64,000 nucleotides of DNA from Lichina pygmaea (GCA_963422465.1 OY730169.1:5332001-5396000), one strand, 5' to 3'; counted from the stretch's first letter, positions 1 to 11,077 are shown. The notes: generated by a model from the letters alone, not told the origin. Translations and numbers: made by a program.

Positions 1-110
1 GATAAGTAATGATGCACGTTGTAAGGTCATGACCGCGGAGGGCGTACGAGAATACAGTACCGACGAGCGCCGGGAAATCAAGACAGAGTGCTTGGGAAAT
101 TTAATCTTGC

Positions 111-114
<4 letters not shown>

Positions 115-144
<30 letters not shown>
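115..144. repeat. (CT)n microsatellite
   Basis: About 30 bases of perfect CT dinucleotide repeat lie downstream of the 3' end of the QTRT2 gene. The remaining bases of 1-246 hold no recognisable gene. Confidence 0.9.
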
Positions 145-146
<2 letters not shown>

Positions 147-246
147 CGTGTGAAGAACGCGCCGTGGCCCCGACGAGGTGGACCTCTTGTATCCCGATCT
201 GTTCGCCGGTACCCGGCATGCTTCGGCATCTGTTCACATGGAACGG

Positions 247-2438
247 TCATTCAAAGACCAAGTTGTAGTCGTCGTCGTCGGTCGCGGCATTGGCGGGGGT
301 TGCCAGACCACTCCCGCGGGAGTCGTTTACACGGGTATCTTTTCGCGGCGGCTTGACGCCGTCCTCGATCAAGGGCCGGTAAGCTAGCTCGTTCTTCCGT
401 GGCGGGCCTGGTCCCGGAGTTACGAATTGGTAGCCACGAATTCTGCGGTCGGAAGAGAAAAAGCGACGTCGGCACAGTCAGCATCGCGAGGGTTTGATGG
501 AGCGGGGTGAAGACACAAAAGATAACGGCTGGAGAAATCGTGGTAGGACCGCGGCAGAACAAGCTGGCAAGGAACAGGATGTCTTGGGAGAGCATGATGT
601 ACCTTGGCCCCTTGGCCGTCCTCTCGGGAAAACGCCTCTCGTAGACCCTCTCGAAACGCTCCCTTTCCTCTTCGAACTCTTGAGGGCCTCTCGTTTCGAT
701 GCATTTCCGAACTCCACCAAAGAAAAGATCAAAGACGTAGTGATTGTGGATTTGCAGAAGGACCCATGCCAACATCTCTTCCGTCACCAGCAAGTGGTGG
801 ATGTATGCGCGATGGTGTCGTTGGCAGGTGTAGCATTTGCAGTGCTCAGAGATAGGTCGCATCGACGTGGCATGCTGAGGGAGGTGGAGGTTAAGCCCTA
901 ACGAGAGGTTCTCCGCCGCGAAAGAGCCCTCGTCGAGATGAGCAACGACTGACCCATGGTTGGCCGCGGTCGGTGTGGACCCGGGTGGTTCAGGCATTGT
1001 GGCAGTACTCGGATTAGCCGTGCTGGAAAGTATAGTGTTCCTTAGGGAGGAGACGCCGTCATCCGTGGGCGCAGCAGATGTAGAATGCTTGGGAGCTGGG
1101 AATGTGAAATCAAAAGCAATGCCCCCCTCGGCAGCACTCGTCAACAGGGAGGTCGCGAAGAGATCCACGCCCAGGGATACGTCTCGCAAGATATCCTGAG
1201 GTGTGGTTGTACTTATCGGCGTCGTGGACGATACGTCATATACCGATATAGGCTCGCCAACCGATAGACGAGGCAGGTGCTGAAGTCGAGGTGGAAGATC
1301 AGCGACCATGGATGTGTCGTGCACCACGAGCCCAGATATCTTGCACAGGAGCGGTTCATCTTGAAGATCGTCCATGTACCAGGCTTGCTCTTCGAAAGCG
1401 ATGGGTAGGATCGGTGCGAATATGGCCGACCTCGCTCCTCCATGGGGCTCCTTCTGCTCGGCTGAGCATGAAGAGGCCGATTTGGCGGCTTGTGACTCCA
1501 AAGATCCAGGTCCTGTTGGGCCATCTCGGAGTCCCTTGGGCTTGCCGACGGCTTTGAGGTCCTCGTTCAGGGTGCCCGACAGGCCATCAGCCAGCATCTT
1601 CAGCCACTTCAGCGTCCTGTCCCCCATCTTTTCGATACGCAATCGGCCGGACTTCTGGTGCGTCACGTAGTCGGCCAGTCCTAGCACGATGTCCGGCCGC
1701 AGGCTCTTTGCAGCAGCCACGTAGTTTCTGACTTCCAGCTGGCGAAATCCGACGGACGTCAGGATCGATAGTGCTTCGGTTGAGTTTGTCCGTGGACAGT
1801 GTACTGGCGGAATGCGCCTGGCCCCGAGAAGCAGAAGAGTCGGGTCCGGTAGTGCGATGAATCGTCTCAATCGAGCTTGCGATTGGGATGGTGCCAAAGG
1901 TACGGAGCTGCTGACCATGGGAGCAACGGGCGTGTTGTACACTGGGGGAGTGCCTCTTGGAGCCTTTCCAATGACTTGAGCGCTTCCATTGATGTAGATA
2001 CATGTCAGTCAAGCGGTTCCCCCTGAATTCCGGGCTTCTATCAGCTCGGCTTCTTTCCCTCGTCTCACTCGTCAACTAGAAAGCCATTCGGATCTAGGAG
2101 ACAGCACAGAAATATGACTAAAAGCGAAAACCGGACGAAGTCGTTGAGAAGAGATCCAAGCGCTCACAGTCTTCCAACGGGACATAGACCCCTTCTATGG
2201 CGGTATGATCTTTAACCATATCTGGCGCCAGATGCGGGACCGCTCCGCGTGAAGTGACGGCCACATAATGCGGCGTATTTATCGGCTTCCTGCCAGGTAG
2301 GCTGAGACATCCAAGTCGGGCTTCGATGCCGTTGACTAGGTTCGAGGGATTGAGAACGTTGAAGCACCCTGACATCCTTCCTTGATCTGGAGCCAAGGTC
2401 GTGGTGTCGATCAAACTCTGGCGGGTCGAGCACTCCAT
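247..2438 (-). CDS. QTRT2: Queuine tRNA-ribosyltransferase accessory subunit 2
   Basis: This is the non-catalytic partner in the TGT heterodimer that swaps guanine-34 of GUN-anticodon tRNAs for queuine. I read three exons: 2438-2168, 1974-603 and 442-247 (612 aa), with introns of 193 and 160 nt. Exon 1 carries the family signature SLPGR...TPHYVAVTSRG and PHLAPDM. The join to exon 2 restores LEDFIGKAPRGTPPVY, and the join to exon 3 restores GPRIRGYQ, the typical C-terminal end. The zinc site is visible as CKCYTC followed by a histidine in the QIHNHYVF segment. A start at 2375 (MSGCFNVL) is as good as 2438, because family members have short leaders before ARLG. The catalytic aspartates of QTRT1 are not expected here. 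The gene implies queuine salvage; the catalytic subunit must be encoded elsewhere. Confidence 0.9.
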
Positions 2439-2487
2439 TGTAGGCTTTTGACTGCATTCTGAAGCGTACGGTACCGTAAGTTTTACG

Positions 2488-2526
2488 TAAGGTCATACCC
2501 CCCCTCACGGCCACCCTACCAAGCGA
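2488..2526. repeat. Left terminal inverted repeat of the pogo-like element
   Basis: The sequence after TA at 2488 reads a C-run, then CTCACGGCCACCCT, then AAGCGAC. The same order is found in inverted form at 4825-4887. Short poly-C length differences separate the two ends. Confidence 0.75.
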
Positions 2527-2615
2527 CAAATCCACATGACTCTTCCATCAACAACACGTTGTAGCATCTCCAAAAATCAAGTATCCAGACTTCTAAGTGG
2601 CTCAATTGATTCAGC

Positions 2616-4767
2616 ATGCCTTCGTACACGACCGAGGACCTTCAGAACACGCTGTCAGCTACTTCTAATAGAATGCCAGTTACTTCTGCCACCAAAACCT
2701 GGGGGATCCCTCGCACCACCCTCCGAGCCCAATTGCGTGGGTGAGACGCATGATCAGTCTTCAACCAGAGTTGCCAAAGGCTCTCCCTAGACCAGGAATC
2801 CAGTCTGCAAGACTGGGTCCTCCTCTGAGCCTTGCTAGGCTTTGCACCATGGCATCAACAGCTTGCTTATTTCACTGAGAAACTACTCAAAGCTGGAGGG
2901 GATGATAAACCTCTGGGAAAGCATTGGATTGAGAACTTCTTGTGACAGAACCCAGAGGTTAACTTAAGTCTCTGAGTTCCACTTGATCAGATCAGGAAGA
3001 ATGGTACCTCAGAAGCGAATATAAAGCTGTTTTTTGAGATGATGGCACATCCAAAGATCTCAAGTATCACACCCCAGTTCTGGTACAACATGGATAAGAC
3101 AGGCCTCATCGAAGGCATGGCCTACTCTGGAAAGGTCTTGACAGGGCGGGAGAAAAAGACTGAGTGTCTGAGTACTCCTACCTGTCGTACATGGACTACA
3201 ATTGTTGAGTGCATCAACACCACTGGACAGTGCATTGATCCTCTTATTATTTTCAAGGGAAAGTCTGTACAGAGACAGTAGTTTCCTGATGATCAGTCTG
3301 GAATGCAGGGATGGCACTTCAAGGTACAGGACAATAGCTTCATTGACCGTGGTATTACTCAGGGTTGGCTGGAAAACTGCTTTATCCCTCAATCTGGGGC
3401 AGGTCCTGTGTTAGGATCCCGGCCACCTAGCGAAGTCTGGGCAGTATCCTATCAAGGGTTCTAGCCAGCAGTGTGGTGGCAGAGGAACAGAGGAGATCCT
3501 TCGGGCCCTGGAGAGTCTCTAGTAGAGTGGTGGGACCAAGTCGGGGCAGGGCTGTCAGGCGCCTGCAGGTGGATGCGTAGATTGATCGCTGAGGATCCTA
3601 ATCCTCAGTGAGAAGTGCGCTATGTAGGAGCTGCTAGCTAAGCAGCTGACTAAGCACGGTCAGGTGACATGGGTAGCTTGGTTGCTCCTGACATCCTCGC
3701 AAAGAAATATGACTACTTGTTCTAGATAGCCATGTTAGCCATAAGACTGATGTATTCCAGTACACCTGCTACTACAACAACATCCACCTGCTGTACCTAC
3801 CAGCTCACACCTCCCATGTCTTCCAGCCTCTTGATGTTGGTGTGTTTTCAAGCCTGAAGCAGGTTGCTAGGGTCCACGGTTTGGTGGGACCTAGCACCGA
3901 AAAGAGCGCCGAACGTCTACTCGCAGGAGGCGTTCGAAGCTCAGAGAAGAGAGGTCAAAACTGGTTGATTTCTGGAGTCTCGTCCGAGCAAGCGAGATCT
4001 ATCTATCTAGCTAGGCCTCCTTCCTCCTTCGGCGTTGCCGGACTCGGCAGGCCGCTCGGCTGTGCCGTCTGGGGTAGTTGCGGCGCCGCCGTGGCGGTAC
4101 CGCCGCTACGTGGCCCGTAGCACAGGTGTACTGGACATTCCTCGATGATTTCATTAAAAGATCGGCTGCCAGAGTTATTGGGAAGTCCATGTTCCTAATT
4201 CTGTACCAGAAGGCACAGAAGAAGACTTTCAGCAGCTCAAACATTGTTGCTGGGTGGTGACATACTGGGTTGTGGCCACCAAGCTGTCAGAAGGTATTGC
4301 AGAACAGATTTGTTGTTGCGGAGGATCCACCACAGCCAGCAGAAGCCCAGGCACACCCTAGGACTCCGCAAATAGAACCTGAGCATCCCGAGAACATATC
4401 CCAAGCATCACAGCTGGTATTCCCAACACCAAAGGGGTATTGTCAACTCTGAGAATCCATGGACAAAATTGGCATGAGAGACCCCTCAGCCAGAACTCTC
4501 TTTCAGTCAGTTGGAAAGTGCCTGGACCGCCAAAACCACAAGGTCAAGCTGCAGCAACATCAGATTGACTACCTAGAACTTGAGATTGAGACATTACGTC
4601 CACCGAAGTGTCAGAAAGTCCACCCCAACCCAAACGATCACTTTGTCAGGATCCCAGCACTTGAGGCCACCAGGGAGTGGTACCAGACTGTAAATCCAGT
4701 CGACACAGTAGCCAGGCAGAATCAGGAGGTCGAGTTTGATCAGATGTGCTCGCAGTATCTTCTCTAG
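2616..4767 (+). pseudogene. pogo-family transposase, degraded
   Basis: The N-terminal segment (from 2616) begins MPSYTTEDLQ and continues to WGIPRTTLRAQLRG, the psq helix-turn-helix of pogo and CENP-B-like proteins. The DDE core is recognised by FWYNMDKTG (about 3080), TWTTIVECI...PLIIFKGK (about 3190-3260), LLVLDSHVSH (about 3710) and LPAHTSHVFQPLDVG (about 3800). The tail runs from about 4127 to 4767. In-frame stops at about 2788 and 2943, a stop after FKGKSVQRQ and later frame changes break the gene. An aspartate is present in NMDKTG and in LVLDSH. The foreign segment at 3863-4126 has GT and AG at its edges, so it could be an intron or an insertion. Confidence 0.85.
3411..3601. repeat. Possible MITE-like insertion in the transposase
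   Basis: The transposase similarity stops at about 3410 and resumes near 3705. Within the gap, TTAGGATCC at 3411-3419 and GGATCCTAA at 3593-3601 form a 9-bp inverted repeat bounding 191 bp with no coding potential. No clear target-site duplication is seen and about 100 bp beyond 3601 is also unexplained, so the limits are tentative. Confidence 0.35.
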
Positions 4768-4824
4768 ACAATAAAACACAGTGTCAGCCAAAAATTCTGT
4801 AGAAAAGTTGATGTCGTAAAAATA

Positions 4825-4889
4825 GTCGCTTAGGGTGGCTGTGAGGGGGGGGGGGGGGGGTGGCCGTGAGGGGGGGGTCAGACTTTTTA
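4825..4889. repeat. Right terminal inverted repeat with poly-G expansion
   Basis: This is the inverted copy of the left end, starting GTCGCTTAGGGTGGC. It holds two tandem versions of the GGCYGTGAGGGG motif, the inner one followed by a G-run at 4845-4860. The left end has only one, so the right end was probably duplicated or slipped during replication. Confidence 0.7.
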
Positions 4890-5581
4890 GTGCCCTCGTA
4901 CACAAGTACTCCGTACTGTACGTACGTACCCGTGCAATACCCCCCCATGGCACGGGTATTCCGTACCGTACCGATAGACTTCGGGGCACTTCAAAGCCCG
5001 TGCGGAGCTCCCGCTAGAGCCAATTACTTGGCGCGGCTTCTTAGTTAATTAATCGGCCTCCAAAAGATCCAGTCGAGAAAGACGAACCTACTGTGAGGAC
5101 ATGTCGGAGGCTACAAAGGTCTTTAAGTTCAGGGCCAGATGCACAAGGACCTTGCCTAGTCCCAGATCATGTCTCGAGATATCTGCGTCGTGGTCTCGAC
5201 ACAGGTACCGGTAGAGGTAGATCTGTTGTCTCATGCACCATAGCATGATAGTATGCATCATACTTGAATCAATTGTATATTCGGGAGGTGTGAACGCGAA
5301 GTACGGGATTGTCAATGAAGATAGTCGAGAAGACTTGAAATTATCAGCATCGGGCTAGCTTTACAAAGGGAGACCACGTCCGAATGCAAACTTCAACGAA
5401 TGTACAGGAAGGCCGAACCTATGCTTGGTGTTGCCAAAAACCGATCTTCGTCCTGCACGTTCGACGAAAAATCCTATCGGGCTCTGAGGCAGACATCGTG
5501 TGCGGACGTACACTTAATCGTATTGTTGTCACAAGATCTAATGGCTGTATACCAGACTCCAGATATCGAGCGCGAGTTGCT
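4890..5581. other. Intergenic, GTAC-rich
   Basis: No gene is seen. The stretch 4905-4975 is a patchwork of GTAC, CGTACG and GGTAC words with a near-palindrome around CCCATGGCACGGGTA. The rest is plain sequence up to the 3' end of the thymidylate kinase gene. Confidence 0.6.
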
Positions 5582-6462
5582 TCAGCCATGTGGAGAAAGG
5601 TGCCTCACAGTTCCTAGCGGGTTGGAGATGCCACTCTCATCTGCTCGTTCCAGCTCTGGTAGAACGATGTTGAGGATGGCGTACGCCACCGAACCCGGCG
5701 ATCGCGTTGCATCGACCACTCGGAAGTGATCTTCTCCGGTCTTCATCATCGCATCGAAGAGTTTCCGAACCTTTCTCTGCATCTCGATTGTCTCGTACTT
5801 CTCTTGTCCGTACCCGCCCCTTTTCTCGGCCTCGGCCTCAGGTAGATCCAGAAAGATACAGACGTCTGGAGCAGGCAATCCGGCTTCGGACCGACGTGCC
5901 CAGTCCAGATTGAGCCCTGGGACGTCCTTTGCCGCTGAGTATACGCATCCGGAGTAGTAATATCGATCGGCGATGATCGTTGTACCAGAAGTGACGTCGT
6001 CGACGATGGACGCGCTGCAGCTGCCTTAATTAGTCACCCGAGTCCCGAATTCGAAACACTGTCACAAGCAATGTTTCACTGTAGGCTTACGCAAGCTCCC
6101 AGCGGTTTGCAGAGAACAGGAGATGAATGGCGTGGTCGTCAAGGGAAAGCTCGCCGGTGAGGTACTTATTTATAACCTCTCCGATAGGTGTAGATCTGTC
6201 TGTGTTGGGATGAGCTCGGCTCCGGGAGGGCAACGGAGACGCCAACGGGGTCCTAACCTGGGAATCTAATGACCTTTGCCGGAAAACCGCTTTGGTTGAG
6301 ACAGGCGGCGAGGTGGGCGCATTGCGTCGATTTGCCGGATCGATCGAGACCTTCGACGACAATGAACAATGCCGAGCGACAACAACCGGTGCTTTGGATC
6401 AGAGGAGGTGCGTTTGAATTGCGATCGGTTTCGGCCATTCTGGATATGCCTGAGCTGTACAT
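5582..6462 (-). CDS. CDC8: Thymidylate kinase (dTMP kinase)
   Basis: The enzyme phosphorylates dTMP to dTDP with ATP, an essential step of dTTP synthesis. Three exons, 6462-6258, 6199-6091 and 6014-5582, give 248 aa; the introns are 58 and 76 nt with GT-AG ends and consistent phases. The P-loop is [11 protein letters not shown] in exon 1. The join into exon 2 gives [12 protein letters not shown], where RFPDR-type segments bind substrate. The join into exon 3 gives WELAASIVDD, followed by [10 protein letters not shown] (the DR-Y motif) and the lid region [12 protein letters not shown]. An in-frame ATG eight codons inside (MAETDRN, at 6438) could be the start instead. The length suits a fungal Cdc8 with a short N-terminal extension. 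Confidence 0.93.
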
Positions 6463-8366
6463 ATAGGTGAGCCCCTCGTGGACGACCGAAAGGGGCTGGA
6501 GCTCTCGGGCACCTTAGGGGTTGCCGCGACAAGCGCTCAGCCTTACAAGTACGGTACGGTACCGTAAGGGGCGGCAGGGCTAGACCTTCGTACCTGCAAT
6601 GCAGTCAAGCTGGCACGGCTGGCTGATCGGCACGGAAGGTCGATGCGGTAGAGACTAGGAGAGAAAGGGCGAAGAGTAAAGGACGTGCTTTGTTGATTAG
6701 GTTTTTTCTGTGTCTGTCATGACCAGTCTCATTCTTTTCTTTTCTTTCTTTCGTTCCTTCTCTCTGCTTTCTCTTATCTCTTATCTACGTACAGTACGTG
6801 CCACCTAGACTCTTTTCTAGGCCCACTACCAACTTGCATGCATGATGACAAGTGTCACGGCCACGCCCACGGGACTTGGAGGCCAGAACTTAGTCGGCCT
6901 GGCCGGCACTTAGTCCGGCCAAGCTGGGAGCTCAACCGGATGGCCCCTGTCTAGAGGCCACAGAGGAGGTTTTTCGTCCTAGAGCCAGATGACCTGCACA
7001 TGACTCTAAGGTTTTCCTTACCATCTCTCTATAGATCTCCCAGCACAATCTAGCTTAGCTAGCTTTAGAATGGTGTAGGAATTCATACATACTGTACATA
7101 CTCCGTACATGTAAGGAGCTAGTCGGCGACTGGGCGCTTAGTCAGTGTGGGCTGATTAAGCAGGTCGCCGCAGCCGCACCTACGAGTATGTATCGCGAGT
7201 ACGGGATATCTCGGCTAGTTGCCGAAATATAGTAGGCTCAGTGCAGCTGTAGCCGACCTGTACCGCTACACCCTGACGATACTGTACATACTAACCGCTC
7301 CAGTATGCTTGCGGACATCTGCTCATAAAGTACGGAACTACGTATGTACGGAGTACGTAATCACCAGTGGCGTTGTATCTCTGTACCTGTCGAGCCTGAG
7401 TGGGTTTGAGCTGATATTTAGCGGATAATCACTGTCATAAGAGTACCCCCTTCTACTCTCCTGTCCGCCCGTGCCGCTCCTACAGTACTTCCATGCCCTC
7501 CTCGCTTACCGCGGGTACTTTTGGACTTGTGGGGTCCCCGGCAGGAAAGGAGTACTCCTAAACCTTTGGTCCGTCGGCCCCGACCGACCGTGATTCGCAC
7601 AGCCCAATAGTCTCTATCTCTCAAAAAAGCCACGTGCGACGTTGGAATCGACGCTTGAATGCGCGAGCACGCACGTATACTACTTACCCTTAGATGTAGC
7701 TGACAAAAAGCTGCGATTGAAAAGACTTGCTGCATGGTGTTTTCAAGAGTTCTGACACTCGTAGCTTAGTGGGGCGGAGAAGTACGTAACGTATATGGGG
7801 TGACTGCGAAGTGTACGAGGTACGAGGCCGGTGGGCAGAGATCACATGTAGTCCAGAAGTCTCTCCCAGCGGAGGTCTCGCGTAGAAGGTACTTCAGAGT
7901 TGACCTTCATTCCTGACCACCGACTTGGTACAGTAGGTCGTACATGTACCATCGTACCTGCCTAACCGAGGGAGGCATGAATGTACGGGAGTAGAACATC
8001 TTGCATGATGGACGGCACGGCAGCAATCCTCTGGATGTTTTAGCCGCGCCAGCCGGCCGATCTTGAACGCTGCGGAAATCTGCTCACGGTGACCTGTTTC
8101 TCATCAAGATGCAGAAACGGACTCATATCTGCTCAGTCCCTCGCTTTTCTCCGTGGCCTCCTTGACGATGCATAAGTATCGGCTGATACCGGCTCTGTCC
8201 CCTCCGCTCCCCTTTGAAATGATGTCCCGTCGACTGGGTTCTCTTCCTTTGGCACAGCAATCCGGTCCTCATAATCCATCCGGTCGAACCGATCCAACAT
8301 CGCCAACCCTGGGCCTTCGCTCCAATCCCTAGTCACAAGCGAACGACCACGAACACGAGCAGCGCC
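6463..8366. other. Intergenic with dispersed repeat
   Basis: No supported gene in 1.9 kb. It contains pyrimidine-rich runs (6733-6783), many GTAC palindromes (6548-6566, 7085-7110, 7330-7350) and, at about 6960-7085, a copy of a repeat also found at 60850-60975. Short open frames here resemble no known protein. The part next to 8366 should hold the promoter and 5' leader of the copper transporter gene. Confidence 0.6.
6960..7085 (+). repeat. Dispersed repeat, diverged copy of the SINE-like element
   Basis: About 125 bp align by eye with 60850-60975. Shared blocks include GAGGTTTTT, GGTTTTCCTTACCA, CCCAGCA-AATCTAG, AGCTAGCTTT and TAGGAATTCATACATAC, in the same order and spacing. Identity is roughly 70 percent by eye. 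No clean target-site duplication is seen around this copy. Confidence 0.6.
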
Positions 8367-9200
8367 ATGGCCTCGTCGATGTCGACGGTTGTTTCGTCCA
8401 TGGCGAGCATGAGCGGAATGACACCTACTGCCACCGCAGCAGCAGGGCATGGCGGCCATGGCGGCCATGGCGGCCATGGCGGCCATAGCATGGGTGGTGA
8501 TGGCGGCCCCAGCTGCAAGATATCCGTTCGTGATCCTGTGCCCAAGGCTGAGCGATCCTGGGGTGCTAATCTGCGAGTGGTGCTTGGGCTGCAGATGCTT
8601 TGGAATTGGAACACGATCGATGCATGCTTCATCGCTCGGTCGTGGCACGTTCGTTCTTCGGGCGCCTTCGCCGCCTCCTGCATCGGCGTCATCTTGCTGG
8701 TCATCTCTCTCGAGTTTCTTCGTCGAACACAGCGTGAGTTTGACAGATACGTCCGTGCTGTAAACTACGGAGAATCAACCGCCCGCGTCAGTAGCGGCAG
8801 CGGCAGCGAGAGCGGAAGCGGCGGCGACGACAACAAGGGCAACGCCAAGGGCGCCCGTTCGATCGGAATCAAAGCTTTGGGTGTTCTTCTAGGCAGGGCT
8901 TCGGCCGGCCCTTCGGGGTTGACACTCCGGCAGCAGGTGATCAGGAGTAAGCTCTACATGCTTCAGTTCGGCGTCGGATACTTTGTCATGCTTATGGCAA
9001 TGTACTACAACGGTGTGTGGACCTGCATCCCAGATTTCGGCCGGGTTTTCCTCACATTTGCACATGGTCGAAAGGCGTCTCCTTGACGACTCCGCTGCTG
9101 ACTTTCCTTCCTGCCAGGGTATATCATCATCTGCATCTTCATCGGGGCGTTCTTGGGAGCCATGATCTTTCAGTGGGATACAATCGCTCAGCGATCGTGA
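8367..9200 (+). CDS. Ctr-family copper transporter
   Basis: This is a small trimeric Cu(I) importer of plasma or vacuolar membrane. Exons 8367-8525, 8595-9012 and 9118-9200 give 219 aa; the introns are 69 and 105 nt. The N-terminus is Met/Ser-rich with a GGH repeat (five GH units at about 8450-8490), a possible metal-binding tail. CKIS joins MLWNWNTIDACF at the first splice, the classic fungal Ctr signature before TM1. A hydrophilic Ser/Gly/Lys linker separates TM1 from LYMLQFGVGYFVMLMAMYYNG (TM2), where MLMAM is the MxxxM copper-path motif. The second splice gives YIIICIFIGAFLGAMIF (TM3) with the GxxxG packing motif. It most resembles the fungal Ctr2/Ctr3-like branch. I see no obvious copper-response element upstream. 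Confidence 0.93.
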
Positions 9201-10745
9201 GTCGGTCCACCGTGCCCACTAGACGCCCTGACGCTGACACGAGTCGTACGTAGACAAGCCGAGCAGAGGGACAGCTGTTGCAACTGACGGTATGATGGCG
9301 CTCTTGCTTTGGGAAGCCGTCGACGGGAAGCACAGTCAGAGAGGGCCGCCGGTGTGGAACTCGGTCTCTGCTTCTTGGCGTCAGGCATCCAATGGCTTTG
9401 GGATCAATCCATCTTCCTTCTCCCTTCAATAATCATCAACCCGCTGTTGGATTCGTGTCAGCCTCTTCTGCTGTTATGATACATCGCCAAACCTCGTCGT
9501 ATCACAAAATCATTCTGTACCTTACTGTACCAAAGTATTGGAGGTGATACTAGGAGAGAGGAATCCTTTTTTCATCAACGACTCCTGCGGCCAGAGTTCT
9601 TGAGACGTACTCGGAGTAACTGAAAAATAGACATTGCTACAGCAAATGGGCCATATCTAAACAATGGTGTGGAGGGAAGCAGGGCTGATCTGGCAGTGAG
9701 TGGAGATGGGACTACCTCGTACTCTTCTACGAGTAGAAAGAAGACACAAGGAGGCAAGAGTTTCCGCTCAGTGTTGATTAGTCATCACGTCGTTGACGAC
9801 AAGTCCGTCGAGTCTTTCGTCGTCGTCCTCGGCGGAAGGAAAGTCTTCGTTGACTCGCTAGTCACGTGCCTACTAGCTTTTTCCTACGCGAGAGTGGGAA
9901 TGTCCCGATCTCGGAGTCAAAGCTTCTTGAGAGTACGTATCGATTCCGTATAGTACATCGACACGCACAGATGGGTACCTCATTTGGAGTGGAGGCGAAC
10001 GCGTATAGTGTGGGTACTGAGATGTACAGCGATGCACTGGCTATGGACCGGAGTACTCCCAGCTGTACTTGGCTCATCGAGGCTTAGGCTCATCGGCCTG
10101 AAGTGCCAGACCTGGCCGTAGAAGTGCAGATAGCTGTAGTGGTACGTGCGTACTGTCTACTCCATTCGGCTCACGCAAATGCGAGGTGAATAGAAGTACT
10201 ACCTACGTATATCTCATCTGCCATTTTTGACTCTGATCTCATGTGTTTTGCTACGATCGATGACCTTCATCGGTGACATATCGGTAGGCGGGCAGTGGCG
10301 GGAAGCGCGTCACTAGCGAGCTCTGATTGGCGGTGGCGATCAGGCGAGGTGGGCTGAACCTCTCGATCTTGCCTGTTGCCGCATCCCGATGCAGCTGCTG
10401 TGGTCGTATCGCCCGCAGACCATGTCTGCATCCTCCTTCGGCCGCGGACGAAGAGAGGTCGAAGTAGGCTAGACGGGCCATGGGCGGTGACGGAGACAGG
10501 CTTTCTCGTGGAGCCAACGGTGGCTCCATCTCATTGCATCATGGGACAGCAACGCATACGTTTCTGTCCCATCTACATAAGAAGCTGGAGCTTTCCACAC
10601 CATCAGGTGCTGGGACAACATCAGCTCCTCATACTCGATTAGTAAGTTTTCTTGATGCCCTACCAGACACGCACGTGGCGGCTCGATTCCTTTGCTGACG
10701 CGTTAGATGTTCAAGAAGCCGGCATTGAATCCAACGAAACCAAAA
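9201..10745. other. Intergenic, no gene seen
   Basis: About 1.5 kb with no recognisable protein. Short open frames on both strands have no domain features. GTAC-type words occur at 9520-9535, 9960-10030 and 10140-10210. The right edge is the 5' flank of the tRNA gene. Confidence 0.6.
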
Positions 10746-10889
10746 GCTGGTGTGGTCTAGTGGTCAAGACGCCAGCTTTCTGCGTGTCTGCAGCAACCGA
10801 GAAGGAAGTTGGATTCAAATAACTGGCCCGACTTGAAAACCGACTCCTTGACATCGTTGGAAACGAAGGTTCGAATCCTTCCACCAGCA
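10746..10889 (+). tRNA. tRNA-Arg(UCU) with a 72-nt intron
   Basis: The acceptor arms GCTGGTG (10746-10752) and CACCAGC (10882-10888) pair perfectly. The D arm is GTCT-AGTGGTCA-AGAC, and the T arm is GAAGG-TTCGAAT-CCTTC (10865-10881). The anticodon stem is CCAGC (10772-10776) with GTTGG (10856-10860), including one G-U pair. The loop starts TT, then the anticodon TCT at 10779-10781 and G37. The intron (10783-10854) sits at the canonical 37/38 position. Box A and box B match consensus, and a run of eight T follows about 25 bp downstream. The variable loop is four bases. The intron is long for a nuclear tRNA; I am less sure of the isotype than of the gene. Confidence 0.7.
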
Positions 10890-11077
10890 TCTTCTACTTT
10901 GAACATTTTTTTTGTTCTCCTTTCCCTGTTTCGTGAAATTTTGCGTCGTCAATGGCTCACTCTCTTCCAGACGTGGTTCTTTGCGCCGTTCAGGAAGAAT
11001 AGAGAGTGATCATCTGCAGAGGCCCACGTCGAGGGTGTGCACAGACCTGTTGAGCCTTTCTGGGGCAACTCGCCATC

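Larger units (their letters stand above)
2488..4889 (+). mobile_element. Decayed pogo/Fot1-like DNA transposon
   Basis: This is a Tc1/mariner-superfamily (pogo/Fot1) element of about 2.4 kb. Its left end (2488-2526) and right end (4825-4889) are inverted repeats sharing CCCCCTCACGGCCACC and AAGCGAC, and TA is present at both outer edges. The interior encodes pieces of a pogo transposase in order: psq-type helix-turn-helix, DDE core and C-terminal tail. Several stops and frame changes break it, so it is not autonomous. Two internal segments (3411-3601 and 3863-4126) look foreign to the transposase. Confidence 0.85.
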
